Assembly (NCBI RefSeq): GCF_035582795.1
Contig: NC_134367.1
Coordinates: forward strand, 42,621,062-42,685,061
DNA: 64,000 bases
Source of the DNA: Mycteria americana
Lineage: Eukaryota > Chordata > Aves > Ciconiiformes > Ciconiidae
Direction of reading: 5' to 3'
The notes below the pieces were generated by a model. It was given only the letters and a program-made list of their open reading frames with translations, made no database searches and was not told the DNA's origin. Numbering within the stretch: the first letter of the stretch is position 1; each line of letters starts with the position of its first letter. A program made the position numbers and the translations under genes. Positions 37,860 to 54,320 of the stretch are shown here, piece after piece.

Positions 37860-38110
37860 TCACGCCTCTTGTTTCTCCACACTCAATTAAGGAAAGGAAT
37901 TGAGGTTAATATTCCTGTCCTTGAAATTAAATCTATCCTTGCCCCACAGTGCAATTAATGAAAACAACTTGGATACAGAGCCTTTCATCTCTAGGTCACT
38001 GCTTTATTTAGTAGGAGTTGACAATGACTCACGCCATTAATTCGTCTGCTGGGTGGCAAACACAGAGCGAATTGGTGAAATTAGCCTAGATTATAGGCAC
38101 TCACCTTGCA
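37860..38110. promoter_or_regulatory. Conserved-element candidate with AP-1-type site
   Basis: Unique sequence with TCAATTAAGG, GCAATTAATG and CATTAATTCG homeodomain-type cores and the AP-1/CNC-type site TGACTCA within GACAATGACTCACG near 38023-38036. Regulatory role inferred only from motif density. Confidence 0.2.
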
Positions 38111-39857
38111 AAACCACTGCCACAGCTTGACACCCCTGCTGCTCTTTGAGGTGAAGAGTTGTGGTGGCTACAAGACTTCTCCTTGTATCACAGGTCCTCC
38201 TGCAGCCTGCCTGCAGGCGCACCAAGGGTACACATGGCCTGTGCTGCTCTTGATACTACTAATTCTAGGGGTAATTAGATAAACCTGGCTATTATATGTC
38301 AAACATTAGCCTTGGTCCAAATAACAGGGCAAGTTATGCTACACACTCTTACTGTGAAAACTTCAGGTCCATTATATATCTGGTTATTAAATGATTTTAA
38401 GGTCCAGAACATGTTCAGCAGCACAAACACAACAGATGGGTCAAAATGGGTGTAGGTATCATCCCTGGTTTTCCTCATTGGCAGACACTGACAAACGGGC
38501 AGTTCTTGGGGTATTCGCAAATGCTAAACTTCAGGCGTCAGAGTAATCTCTCCCAGATCCACCTGTGTAGTCTACGGGGACACTGACTCGCAAGGCAGAG
38601 ATGTAGGTTCTGCATCATCCACTTCAGGAGCCTAAATTCAAATTCACGGCTTGAATTACTGTGGAGGAACACATCTCTCCCTTGCCTGTAAAGCAAGTGG
38701 GAGAAGCATCTTTGCAAATACTTCTACCACCCCTCCAGTTACCTGCGCCAAGGCCAAGCTCTGAGAAAATGGTGAGTATGGGAAGAATAGCCACGCACTG
38801 AGCAGAGACAGCATCATCCTTCTACAACCCTGATCCTTGTTACAGAGAAGGGTGCGTATCATCAAGCTCATAGCAACAGGAACTTCTTCCAGTCACTGCT
38901 GTCCTAGATACACTGTAGTAGGCTTTCCAAGCCTGACAAGCACACTCAGCTCTTGAAAATAAAGAAAACCCTGTACTTTTCTTTTAGTCTCTTCAGAACA
39001 AAACAAAAAAGATCCCCAGAGTCATGGCTTACTTATAATCATGTTGAACATTTTTGAACTCTGCTGTGCCTGAAAGAAAGGGGAGCCGGCATTAGTGCAT
39101 TATCATCACTCACGCAGCAACCATTAGGTCTGAGCAGATACCGTGGGGAACATTAGTCCAAGTAAATACCAGACACTGGATCATAAAGGTTCAGGAGAGC
39201 TCAAAGTGCTTAGTGTTCATCATCTGATTCTTAAGGGATTTGTATTTATGCCAAGTTAATAAGCGAACGGCATAGCCTGCAATTCATTGCCATACTGTAC
39301 AGCAATATTTTTATGCAACTGACTGCAACAACACCGATGTTGCATTCAATTTTTGACTGGCTTGTGGAGGCGGCCACTTTTCTTCTCTTGACACGCTCAG
39401 GCTGGACCGCAGGGCAGATGATGGAGTTGATAGCATTGAGATTTGAGAAATCTGTTGTGATGATCTTGCAAAAATCTTCACAATGTAGAGTGCTGCTGTG
39501 GTTGGCTTGAATACAGATGAACAAATGCCTTGCCTGAACACTCTGTATTTAAGGCATATTTTAGCGCTACTGCACACTTGTCCATTACACAGCAGGAGGG
39601 ACACTGAACCAGAACATAATCAGTCAGCACTTTTAAACTTCCTTTAAGCATTTTTTAAAACATTCAGCTCATTCATCCTGCAAGCAAAAAGGGCTCTTGG
39701 GACCTGGCAGCACTGGCTGACAGAGGGCTACTACAGATAATTTTATATTACGCTGCCAGCATGGACAGCTCTTTTGTTTTAACAAGTGATCTAAACCTCA
39801 GATTTCTTAAATATTAATTTATAGATTACCTTTTAATTGATTCTAATATGTTTTCTT

Positions 39858-39876
39858 GGGGGGGGGGGGGGGGGGG
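39858..39876 (+). repeat. G19 homopolymer
   Basis: An uninterrupted run of 19 G (C on the minus strand) in AT-rich surroundings. Capable of G-quadruplex formation and prone to sequencing and replication slippage, so its length is uncertain. Confidence 0.9.
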
Positions 39877-41520
39877 ATAAGTAATTATGAGAAATGCTGT
39901 CTTTTGGTGCAAGAAACCAATTCAAACGAAGAAACCTTAAGCAGCAAGTTGCTTATCACTATAAACCATTTGTAAGAAACTTGACCATCGCAGCTGCTGC
40001 TGTGACATTAGTGAGACTTTCCTGGGAAATGTGGAAGAACATACCCTCTTCCTACCTCTGCACGTGCTGTTACTGATCAAGGACCGTACTGTCTTGGGAG
40101 CCTGATGTTCATTAAGGAGCAAAGAGTGCGATACTGTGGCGTTGTGACAGCGAATGCGTCTCAGCCAGGCATGGTTCGCTGGAAGAGTAACAATCTCTCA
40201 GACCAACTGACAGAGTTGGGAAAAGCAAACTTTTTGGAACACCATCTCCCACCTGCAGGTGTGAGGGTAATACACCACTTGCTTCCCTGCCCAGTCAGTT
40301 TTAGACATCTAGATTAACATGCCAAATTGACTGCAAATTCATTTTCCTCACTGGCATTCTCCTTCATTTTTCTTACAAATTTTTGAGATTTCAGCATTTT
40401 GTTTGATTTCAGAAAGGGACTTTGCAGGTTCACTTTCTGTGAACCCAAAGCTCTGCTTTCCCCCAGCAACTTCAATACCCAGACTAGAAGTAACCACTCA
40501 GGCAAACGAAGCCACAGTGCTGCTTAAAAACTTGGAACATCAACACCTGCCATTAGACTGATGTTCTCCCTACTAAAGATATTCTGAAAATGACTCGCTT
40601 CACTGTTACAAAATCTGCTCCCAAATAAATCAAGTAAAGGCTAAACTTCTCTAGAGCCATCTTCTTTGTAATTAGATTTTATGACTTTCTTTAGCAACTG
40701 TCTAATCTCTGTACATGAGCCTCACAGGCAGAGACGAAATTTGTAGGAGCTGAATAGAATACAGAAAAGCTGTGTGCAATTGGTTATATCAGCTAGCTCC
40801 TCTTCTAGCTCTGCGACTGGGCACCAGGGAAGGAAAAAAATCCCCAAAGTCTGAGCTCTCAGACAATTAAACCCAAGTTAGATTCTTAATGTTCATCCCT
40901 TTTTGCACCTTTCATGATTTATCATAACAGCATTATATTAAAAAGAGATCAAGTTCTTAGCCTGAGGTCCTGCTCCAGAAGTAGATAAAAAGTTATACTT
41001 TATGGAGGGGCAAATTCATCTTCCCCTCCACCTTGCTCAGGTCGCTGACTTGGAGAAAAGAAGTTGCTGCTGCTGGTAGCTCTCTCATGAGTAGACTGGC
41101 TCCTTCTACTCTTGGAAAGGAACAGCCCTTCCAGCTGTACCTGCTCAAAGCCAGTGAAGGCTGAGGTTTGCCCAGGAGCTGCAGGTTATGTGGTCCTAAA
41201 ACCATAGAATTAAAGCAGCTGAGATTCAAAACTCAATTTGACCTATAGCACTTTTTTGGGGGGGATACCATCATATGTGAAGTAAGCAGTAAGCCAGCCA
41301 CATTCGGATCCCCGGCTGTGTTGGTGAGGCTTTTTCCTTTCGGGTCTGAGAAGTCAGAGCACTCAGGAAAGCAACCATGAAAGCCTCCACCACACCACTT
41401 GTTTCACAACACGGCTCCTTTGGTAGCGCACTCAGAGGACACCTTGTGCCAAGGCTACGGGTGCGTTTCCCTGATCCAGAGGTGTGGGATACAGTGCGCT
41501 CAATGACCCTCACCCTCGGG

Positions 41521-41562
41521 TTTTTTTTTTGTTTTTTTTTTTTTTTTTTTTTTTTCCCCCCC
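41521..41562 (+). repeat. T-tract followed by C-tract
   Basis: T10, one G, T24 and then C7. On the minus strand this is a G7 followed by a long A tract. It may be an old poly(A) tail of a retroposed copy, but I recognise no body next to it. Confidence 0.85.
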
Positions 41563-44277
41563 AAAGCAAATCCCTCCTCAGCCATCTCTTGGTACCTAGT
41601 GTTTTTATGAGCATAAAAAGATCACCCTAAACCTCACACTTTGCTACAGCTTCGGTGTCTGCTAGCACTCAAGGACACCTGGAGTGGTGGCTAATGACCT
41701 CTAATGAAAAACAGCAGCACAGCTCTCGCTGGCATTCAGCCACGGTGGCCCTGTGCTCTGATGTAAAGCACAGCTGCACCGACCAAAACGGCTCCTTGTG
41801 TCGTCTCTGCCTCGTAGGTCCTACCCGAGCACTTTACTGACAGAAGCAGTTTGTGCCCAGCAGCTCCGCAGACCCCAGGCAGCCCTCAGAGGCTGAGCTA
41901 AATTAGCTTCACCTCCTACGTCACGAACAATTCCCGCCTATGCTCTAGCCACGTTGCTAATGATGATGTAAGAAACTTTAATAAGAGTCTGATTTGCACG
42001 TACCAGGTTTAACTTTTTGGAGACAGCTGTTCGAGGAGTCCTCCGGTGAGGGGCAGAGGCAGGCTCTTCTGGGGCCTCGGAGAACAAAGACATTCACAGG
42101 AACGCTTCTGCAGCGACGGCTTGGCAAATACGGACGTCCTCAGATGACAGGACAATTTATTCCCTCTCTTAGCCTCATCTTTGTAACTTTGCCTGGTTTT
42201 GGAAGGGAATCTGAGTAGTCTTAAACGTATATTGTACTGACACCAGCAATGCTGCATAAAAGGCTCAGTGCAAACAGCTCTCCTCCTTTTCTTAAGCAGC
42301 TTTTTGGCCACCCCTCTCTTTTCACGCCGCAGGAGCTACCAGGACAGTCACGGTGGCTTTGCACATTGCTCAAAGGTGGCCCAACAGGTGAAGTCCACCT
42401 TGCTGCTCCTCATGAAAAAGGAGAGGAACTGACCCAGATAGAGCTCTTGGGCATACCCATCTCATCATACGATCTTCAAGTCTCCTCCAACTAAGGATTT
42501 TTTTCTAATTTTCTGCTATAAGCTAAAATCTTGTCCCATCCCACGTACTGAGCCCATAGGTTATATGAATGCAAGTCACTCCTCGGTCCTCTGCCTAAAT
42601 ACCACGGGAGAGCAGCCTACGTGCAGCTGCTCCACCCGTTCAACGCCAGCGGGAGGGAAAAGCATGGACGGGAAAAGGGGAGACCATTGCATTGCCACCA
42701 GTCCGCATGTCAGCGCTAGTGGATTCGTATTTACGCAGGGAGCACCCCCTGCTTAAGGGCAGGAAGAGGTGCGAGGGAAGCCAACGCTCGCCGCTGCAGC
42801 CTGCGTACTGCTAGGGAGCCCCAGCCGGGGGGCACCGCGTCACCCCCCATCTCCCCCGGCACTGGTGACGAGCTGTGGCCCCACACCAAGGAGGCAGGGG
42901 CTCCACTCCACCCACTTCCAGGTCTGCCTCTTCCCAGTGCCTTTTGCTTCACAAGGCTGGATATGCTTTTAACTTCTTACAGTGCAACGATCTGCTCCTC
43001 TCTTTCCATCTGTAAAAGGCAGCAGTTCCCACACGTAAGAGTAGCTGGGCTGCCTTTATCCAAGTTAGAAGGGGAGTAGCGACAAAGCATGTGTATATTA
43101 TGTGAACACAAGCCTTTTTTATCATTTGGAGTATCTCAAATTTTTAGCTACTTAGTGTAAGGCACACAGCTATAAATAAAAACCTTTTTTTCATTAATGC
43201 TTGTTTACATTAAAGCTCTAGGATTAGCAGTGCTCTTTAAGTATTTTAAGACAGTATTTTATCAATAATTAAAAATTTAAAGTATTTGGTCTAAATTCAG
43301 TTTTGCTCTTTCATTAAGTACCCCTCCATGACCAGAGTCAGGATGTAGGTTCAAAGTCAAAACATTTGCAGCAAATCTGTCCAAGCGCGGTGGGAGATCT
43401 GAATTGTCCCTGCAAGAAGTAGAAAAGAGTTACATGGGCACAGAAAATAACCGATGCACTCTCACATACACACACCTGTATTTATCTGTCTCTACAGAAC
43501 TTGATCCTCACAGGCTTAGAGCACCACTCATCTAGGGACATTACGAAAGTAAATAAAAGCTAACTACAGAAAGCTCAGATTTTGGAAGTAAAAAGTCATC
43601 CGTTCTGATTTGATATATACAGCTCTCTACACCTATACACATAAGTACCTAACTGTGTATATGTGTGCGTGTACACGTACATAGGCTTACTTTGGTAAGA
43701 TCCTCCTCTTCAACCAGTTTACCACAGGGCAATTTGTATTTTGAGGGGTTGAGTGTGCCGCACCTTTTTTTGCCCTTATCCTTTCAAACTTTCCTGCAGG
43801 TTTGAGCAGGGCACCTGAAACAGCCAAGTTGTTCAAAGCAGCTCAGAACAGACCTGAAGCACGATTTTGTGTTCTTCAGAGGCAAGGAGACAGTTAAGGG
43901 GTTGTCTCTGTCTGTGGTATGGCAATGGAAACTCTCAAGCAGTAAAATCCATTATGAACAAAATAGAGCAGTTCCAGGGAATGGAATTTGTCCAAACTGA
44001 ACAACAAAAGACAAGCGCTCATCTTTTTGCGGAACATCCCTATGAAAGATGTGGCATTCTTAAAATATCTTGATACTCAGTTATGAGTAGGACTATTCAT
44101 CCTACACCCTACTTCTGCACACAGGAAGGGAAGAGCTAATAGCAGAAGAATTTTCTTTCGGCGGTGGGAACAACTGCATGATGATTATCCCCCACCCCGT
44201 GTGGGATTCCATCGGAGATCAAGGATGCCCTGGCAAGCGTTGGGGCATTACTACATGTTTGTGGAAGTCTCTCAGCT

Positions 44278-44283
44278 TTTATT
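44278..44283 (-). terminator. MAP3K7: Candidate distal poly(A) signal of MAP3K7
   Basis: AATAAA on the minus strand in the context AATTAATAAAAGC, about 3 kb after the stop codon. A CA-containing stretch 15-25 nt downstream could be the cleavage site. I chose it as the main end because no further strong signal with suitable context was seen before the base composition changes near 43.1 kb. Confidence 0.45.
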
Positions 44284-45509
44284 AATTAGATTCCTGACAG
44301 CGCAATAAAACCCTGTAGCAGAAAGCCACACTGCTCATTCCTGAATCATATGAAATCATTCACCATTTTATGTACAAGTTTTGAATTACAATCTTCAACT
44401 TCTCATCAGAAAAAAAAACCCAAAAAGCCTAAAAAAAGGATTTTTGGCGGAACTGCACAGTGTACAGAAGCATACTTTCAATTACACAATATCTTACAGA
44501 ACACATACTGTAACAAAAAGCAGAGCCTGTTACCTCTTCTGAGAAAGCAGTGCCCAGACAAAACTAGATGTTTCACCTCCATTATTAGAGGAACAGCTTT
44601 AACTGGACAAGAGAGTACATGAAAAAATTCCCGAACACTCCAGATGGTTTAACAGAAAAATAAAAGTACATTTGTAAACAACTTTAAAACAAGAGCCTTA
44701 CGAAAATAATACAGGTCACTGAAAGTTAAGCTGTTAAACTCTTCTTAGCCCAAACCACTATATTCTACCCTTATAATTTTGTGGTTTTTTGGTTTTTTTT
44801 TTAATGATACATAGGTTTTGCCACACAGAACACTTCACTGAGAAATTTGGGCAAATACTTCTTAAATTTTTGGTGGAAATAAGAAAGGGACAATTTGAAG
44901 GCAAAAGGTGAAACTCCAAATTCCCTTTGAAAATTAGAAGAGCAATATAACCTAACTGTTGAATGGAGCAGAGTTCAACAGTGCATGGTAGCACAGTACT
45001 TATTTTACAGTCTGAGACCCTTTTTAATGTAAACATTGAAAAGTCATAAGCAATTGTTAGAACAGACTTTTGTATTATGTACCATTAAGTTAGCACTGCA
45101 TTCACCTTCATTATTCAAACTTTGCCATAAAGTGACTTTTCATATACAATACTGATTTCCCTTAAGTGTATCTGTTTTATGACAAGGCAAACTGTAAAAA
45201 CTGTCCTGGGAAATGATTTTGTGTATGCAATTACCAACCATGCATCTGAAGTTGAGCATTAGTATTTACGCTGCTCTACTTCATGCTTCAGCATATGTTA
45301 AGTAAGCTGCTGGTCACCAAGTGTGTCCATTTTGGTAGATGGACAGATGTATGTGAACAGCAATGCTTTGGATAACTTGTGCTATTCCTACTACTACAGT
45401 TATTTTCCCTGCCAATTACATTTTGCTATAAATATGTGTGCCCTTAAGTTGATCCCAATATCAGTTTCAGCTAACTAATCAAATTATCTGCTAAGGTTTT
45501 GGGAATGAT

Positions 45510-45546
45510 AACCCTTCCTTTATTTAAATAAAATGAGGGAAGGGTT
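45510..45546. repeat. Nested inverted repeat with AATAAA on both strands
   Basis: A 9-bp perfect outer stem (AACCCTTCC / GGAAGGGTT) encloses the 14-bp palindrome TTTATTTAAATAAA. It lies inside the proposed MAP3K7 3'UTR and overlaps a candidate proximal poly(A) signal. Confidence 0.85.
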
Positions 45547-45582
45547 TCTAACTCCCAAAGGTTTGCCAACCATAGATTTATT
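45519..45582 (-). terminator. MAP3K7: Candidate proximal poly(A) signals of MAP3K7
   Basis: Two AATAAA hexamers on the minus strand, at 45577-45582 and 45519-45524. The second sits inside the palindrome TTTATTTAAATAAA, so the plus strand shows AATAAA here as well. They could support a shorter mRNA with a 3'UTR of about 1.7 kb. No direct evidence of use. Confidence 0.3.
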
Positions 45583-47247
45583 TTCAAGACAGGATGACAC
45601 TGTTCAGTAAACTGTTCGTCATCTTTGTTGTTCACAGGTAAGCACAATAGTATTAATGTTTGTTATCAGGTAGGCAGGAAGGGGAAGAGAAAAATACTGT
45701 GAGGTTTTTACCCTTAACGTTTTTCCAAGTTCTGCTCATGGGCTTTTATGGATAATTATTCTTTTGAAATAAGCCCAAGTCAAATTTCAGATTACTTCTC
45801 TTATATTTTGAGGGCTCAGCAGCTAAACTTCAATTTTCTATTTTCCTTTTGCAAAAGAGTGTTATTAAAACCCTGCCCACAACCGAGTTTGCCAAGAGCT
45901 TATGTAAAGAATAATTTCTCATTATATTTAGAAGTGCCTCATTTTTGTACCAGTTAAAAGTTAATTCATAATCCAAATAATCAATCTGCAATGTAAACAA
46001 GTAGTTATTTTCTCCCATGTAATAATGGTAAATAATGACACTGATCATTACATATTCTGCTTGAGTTTGTTAAATGCAATTCTTGAGTCACAAAGGCAGC
46101 AGGCATTCTCTGATGGACTTGCTTTGAACTATGTTCAAATGAGTGGAATAACTGAGATTCCTGATGGAGATCTAAGCCATTTCCCTCATTTTCTTAATAG
46201 CTTATGCTATTTGCATACTCAACTCCATTTCGTAATTTGCTATTTAAAATAAATTCATTTCCCCAAACCCTTCTCTCCCTATCTAAAACAAACTTATTTA
46301 CATTTATGGTAAATGCTTTTCAGCAAATAAGTTGTAAGAAAAAAAAAAAAAATCCAAGAAGTGATATAAACAGAGCAAGTATTTAAAGTTTTGTATTAAT
46401 TTGCCTTCTGAATTTCCTTCCAAAGATGCTACAAGGACAAAAGCTTTAAAGCCTTAAAACACACTTTCACACATTTTGATTTTTTTCTCTTTTATACAAG
46501 GGACCAGCTTTGCCCAGTGAATCACCTTCATAACTTTTGCCCAGTAACCAAATGAAACTGCATTGTCATTCCCCCCAAGAAAGTAAAGAAAATACAGCCT
46601 TTTACTTCAAATATTTTATGAATGCAAGATTACAAGAAATATATTAGTCAAAATGCAGGGCTATCAAGCACTGAACCAAGGACCATCAGTTTGCCTACCA
46701 TTTTGCATGTGGAAAAAATACACTACGTCTACAGGTAAAAGGCATCACTAATGCATCATGAATTATTCTGGTCAGCCAACATCACCTCTGCAGCTTGGTG
46801 CATGTTTAAGTCCTGAAAATAATCATAATATTAATAGTTTGAGATGAGCCACTGGAACAAAACCATTCTTAAACAGGGAAGTTTTTGTTTTGCTCTTATG
46901 GAGGTAACACCGAAAACTAAAAACAAGATCTTACAATTCAGCAGCCACTTTAACACTTGTTAGGCTAGCCTTCACACAAGGAGCATGCATACAGCCACTG
47001 TTCTTGCTTTAAACTGAGGGCTGTTGGTTAATTCAAGTCACTGTTTTCTCACCTTATTCAATTAACCTGTTGAACTGGATGTCCACCATAGGAAAAAGAA
47101 AATTAAATGTTGTTAAGTGTAGCAGACAAATACAGATCACACCAAGAAGCTAACACTCATGAGTTGTCATAATAAGGGATAATAATAACAATAAAAAAAA
47201 TATCAGTCTTTTCTGTGCATATTTTTCATTTGAAAGGTCCCAGGAAA

Positions 47248-49496
<2,249 letters not shown>

Positions 49497-49612
49497 TTCC
49501 TCTGCAACAGCAATGCAATTTCTGTCTGAACTTTCATATATTCTTGTGCCATTTTGCAGTGCTGTTCAAACACAGCCATAGATTCTTTGGAGTTTGGGCA
49601 TGGTGCTAGAGG
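49497..49612 (-). CDS. MAP3K7: MAP3K7 penultimate coding exon (coiled coil; known cassette)
   Basis: The exon is 116 nt, entered in phase 0, and encodes [20 protein letters not shown], then [18 protein letters not shown] plus two bases of the next Lys codon. It is essentially identical to human TAK1 and begins the C-terminal coiled coil that binds TAB2 and TAB3. The acceptor is TTTATTTTCAG and the donor AA|GTAAGT, a full-strength 5' splice site. In mammals, skipping a 116-bp exon at this place produces the TAK1c and TAK1d isoforms. The length here is the same and not a multiple of three, so skipping would again shift the frame. Confidence 0.97.
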
Positions 49613-50164
49613 CTGAAAATAAATCAGACATGTTAAAAACTAATGAACTGATATCTTAGTATATAGTGTGTTAGAATGTCTCTGCAGTGTATTTATAACG
49701 TCTTTTAAAAACCAGTAAGCTTTTAAAAATAAGTGTTAAACCATGCCCTGGAAAATGTTACTGCACTGATGTCCAAGTTGACTCAAATCTCAAATCTGCA
49801 GTTATTAATCTGATACTCTCTCTGTCACAAAAATCAAAGTAGTGTTTAATCCCACACACAACAAATGTAGTGAATACAACAATTTAATTCAGTAACACTC
49901 AAGCAAATAATGTCTTATTCTGACAGTCAAACTCAGCTTACATTTAGTTTTAGGGATCATGTTTCCCAGGGCTTGTTTTTAATAGCTTGATCAAATCTGA
50001 GTCAACCAATCTCAGATTACATAATATATTTTTTTAGCCTTGGTCAAAAAAGTTAGACAGAATATAAACACAGGTAAATATGCGGCACTATATTTTGCAG
50101 CCCAAAATTCACACATTAGAATGAAATGCAAGATAAAGAATCTAATAAAGCATATGTTTATTAC
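49613..50164 (-). other. MAP3K7: MAP3K7 intron, 552 nt
   Basis: Short AT-rich intron between the TNGSDNSIP exon and the 116-nt cassette exon. No repeat or additional exon seen. Confidence 0.9.
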
Positions 50165-50226
50165 CTGTAACTGATGATCTAATGTAAGATATGCCATTGG
50201 GATGGAGTTATCTGACCCATTGGTCT
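50165..50226 (-). CDS. MAP3K7: MAP3K7 internal coding exon ([20 protein letters not shown])
   Basis: The exon is 62 nt. The first two bases complete the Glu codon split with the previous exon, and the remaining 20 codons read [20 protein letters not shown]. This is identical, as far as I remember it, to the human segment that starts the adaptor-binding part of TAK1. The acceptor is TTGTTACAG and the donor CAG|GTAATA. It ends in phase 0, only 552 nt upstream of the next exon, the shortest intron of the visible set. Its phase-0 end means that skipping the following 116-nt exon would join CAG directly to the last exon in a different frame. Confidence 0.97.
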
Positions 50227-53185
<2,959 letters not shown>

Positions 53186-54278
53186 TTATAAAAGAAAGCA
53201 AAATAAAACGACAAGTTAGCAGAAGATTTTTTTCAAGTGTTCATTTTAAAAAACATTATTAAGATGAAAAATAAATGTGAAGAAACCTGAACCTATAATC
53301 CTCCCAAATACCCTCCTCCCCAAGCTTTTACCCTGAAAGCTCTCCTGATAGTTTGATAAACTTTATGTGCATTGCAGGGATAATTTCATCCCCATTTCTA
53401 TTCCATCTTTACCGTATAAAAAGAAATGGCTATAATTTGGCTATTCGGCATAATAAAAAGCGGTGCTGAACAATGTGCTCAAGATCTTTATATAAAAGCG
53501 CTACACTATATCTAGTAATTTTCACACCACCATTCTGTGAAATCTAGCAGCTTCATAACATAAGGAAGAAATAAAGTTTGTTTCCAACGTTTAATCAATG
53601 AATGCAACTACATTCAACTAAAGGAATGCAGATTAGTAACTGCACTACACTGCAGCGTATTAATCTACAGTTTGCTTATGGTTCTTATGTTAACTCAGAG
53701 GTTATGTGATTCATCTTCAGAAAACATGAAAAAAGTGTTTAATCAAAAAGGATCAATCAATTAAAGCAAAGCAATTAGAAAATGAGTACATTCCCTCTCA
53801 CAAAGCAAATTAAGAACTAAAACAATATTCTGTAGGGAGTTCCTTTACGTACAGCTTGACTCCTCCAATCCTTTCATTTACCAAAGTGCAAAAACATAAT
53901 ACAGACTTCATTATTCTACTGAGCTTCTTTTTCAGAATTATTATTTACAATACATATTCTTGTATTTCATATACCCCCTCACTGACATAAAATTAACATA
54001 GTAAAGGACTTAAGACTATAAACCCCCGTGAGTTTCGCAGGAAAAAAATGAAGTAAAAAGAAAAGATGCTACTAAAATACAACTATTTTCAATATGGTGT
54101 ATTTATCATGAAATTATTAATTAAATGCCCCTATTTTTCAAAAGAAGCACTCAAATATACATTACCTGGAAACTGTATTTCTTTATTACTCTAATTTCCA
54201 AATATCCTATCTTAATTTAATTTTTAAAAGCCAGGATTTCAGTCAAGTAACAATCCAAAGAGTAACAAGATTCTACAC

Positions 54279-54320
54279 ACTGAAATATCCATTATTTCCA
54301 CTGAAATATCCATTATTTCA
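54279..54320 (+). repeat. 21-bp tandem duplication
   Basis: ACTGAAATATCCATTATTTC plus one base occurs twice head to tail with one mismatch, in a MAP3K7 intron. Confidence 0.85.

Larger units (their letters stand above)
33069..44261. other. Intergenic DNA downstream of MAP3K7
   Basis: Runs from the palindromic repeat to the proposed MAP3K7 poly(A) site. Includes the 3'-end-like block, a MIR fragment, T and G homopolymers and AT-rich candidate elements. Two stretches, 39.3-39.6 kb and 39.9-40.3 kb, contain open frames on both strands that look superficially gene-like, but no family was recognised. Composition becomes clearly AT-rich from about 43.1 kb. Confidence 0.5.
44262..47247 (-). other. 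MAP3K7: Probable MAP3K7 3' untranslated region
   Basis: The AT-rich sequence downstream of the TGA carries no splice-like or coding structure and reads as one continuous 3'UTR on the minus strand. I place its end near 44262 because AATTAATAAAAGC (signal at 44278-44283) lies there, about 3 kb from the stop, which fits the roughly 5-kb TAK1 mRNAs of mammals as I remember them. Alternative signals at 45519-45524 and 45577-45582 would give a 1.7-kb UTR. Two canonical Pumilio sites occur on the transcribed strand: TGTAAATA at 46295-46302 and TGTACATA at 44369-44376. The region also has A- and T-rich runs. The exact end needs transcript data. Confidence 0.6.

Noticed and set aside
39246..40320. Gene-like texture in several frames at 39.2-40.3 kb, suspected pseudogene
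   Set aside because: No family recognised in any frame and no consistent direction, so no feature could be supported.
41521..41562. T/C tract as the poly(A) tail of a retroposed gene on the minus strand
   Set aside because: No recognisable gene body next to it and no clear target-site duplication.
1..43000. Many open frames of 60-168 codons on both strands
   Set aside because: No recognisable domains, no splice structure and no consistent start context; lengths are those expected by chance, with the longest in GC-rich patches.
42970..43030. CTCTCTTTCCATCTGTAAAAGG as another MIR copy
   Set aside because: Only one short box matches; too little to call.
1..44261. Exons or first exon of BACH2, the expected neighbour
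   Set aside because: No BTB or bZIP coding sequence was seen and no clear large CpG-island promoter; probably outside the window.
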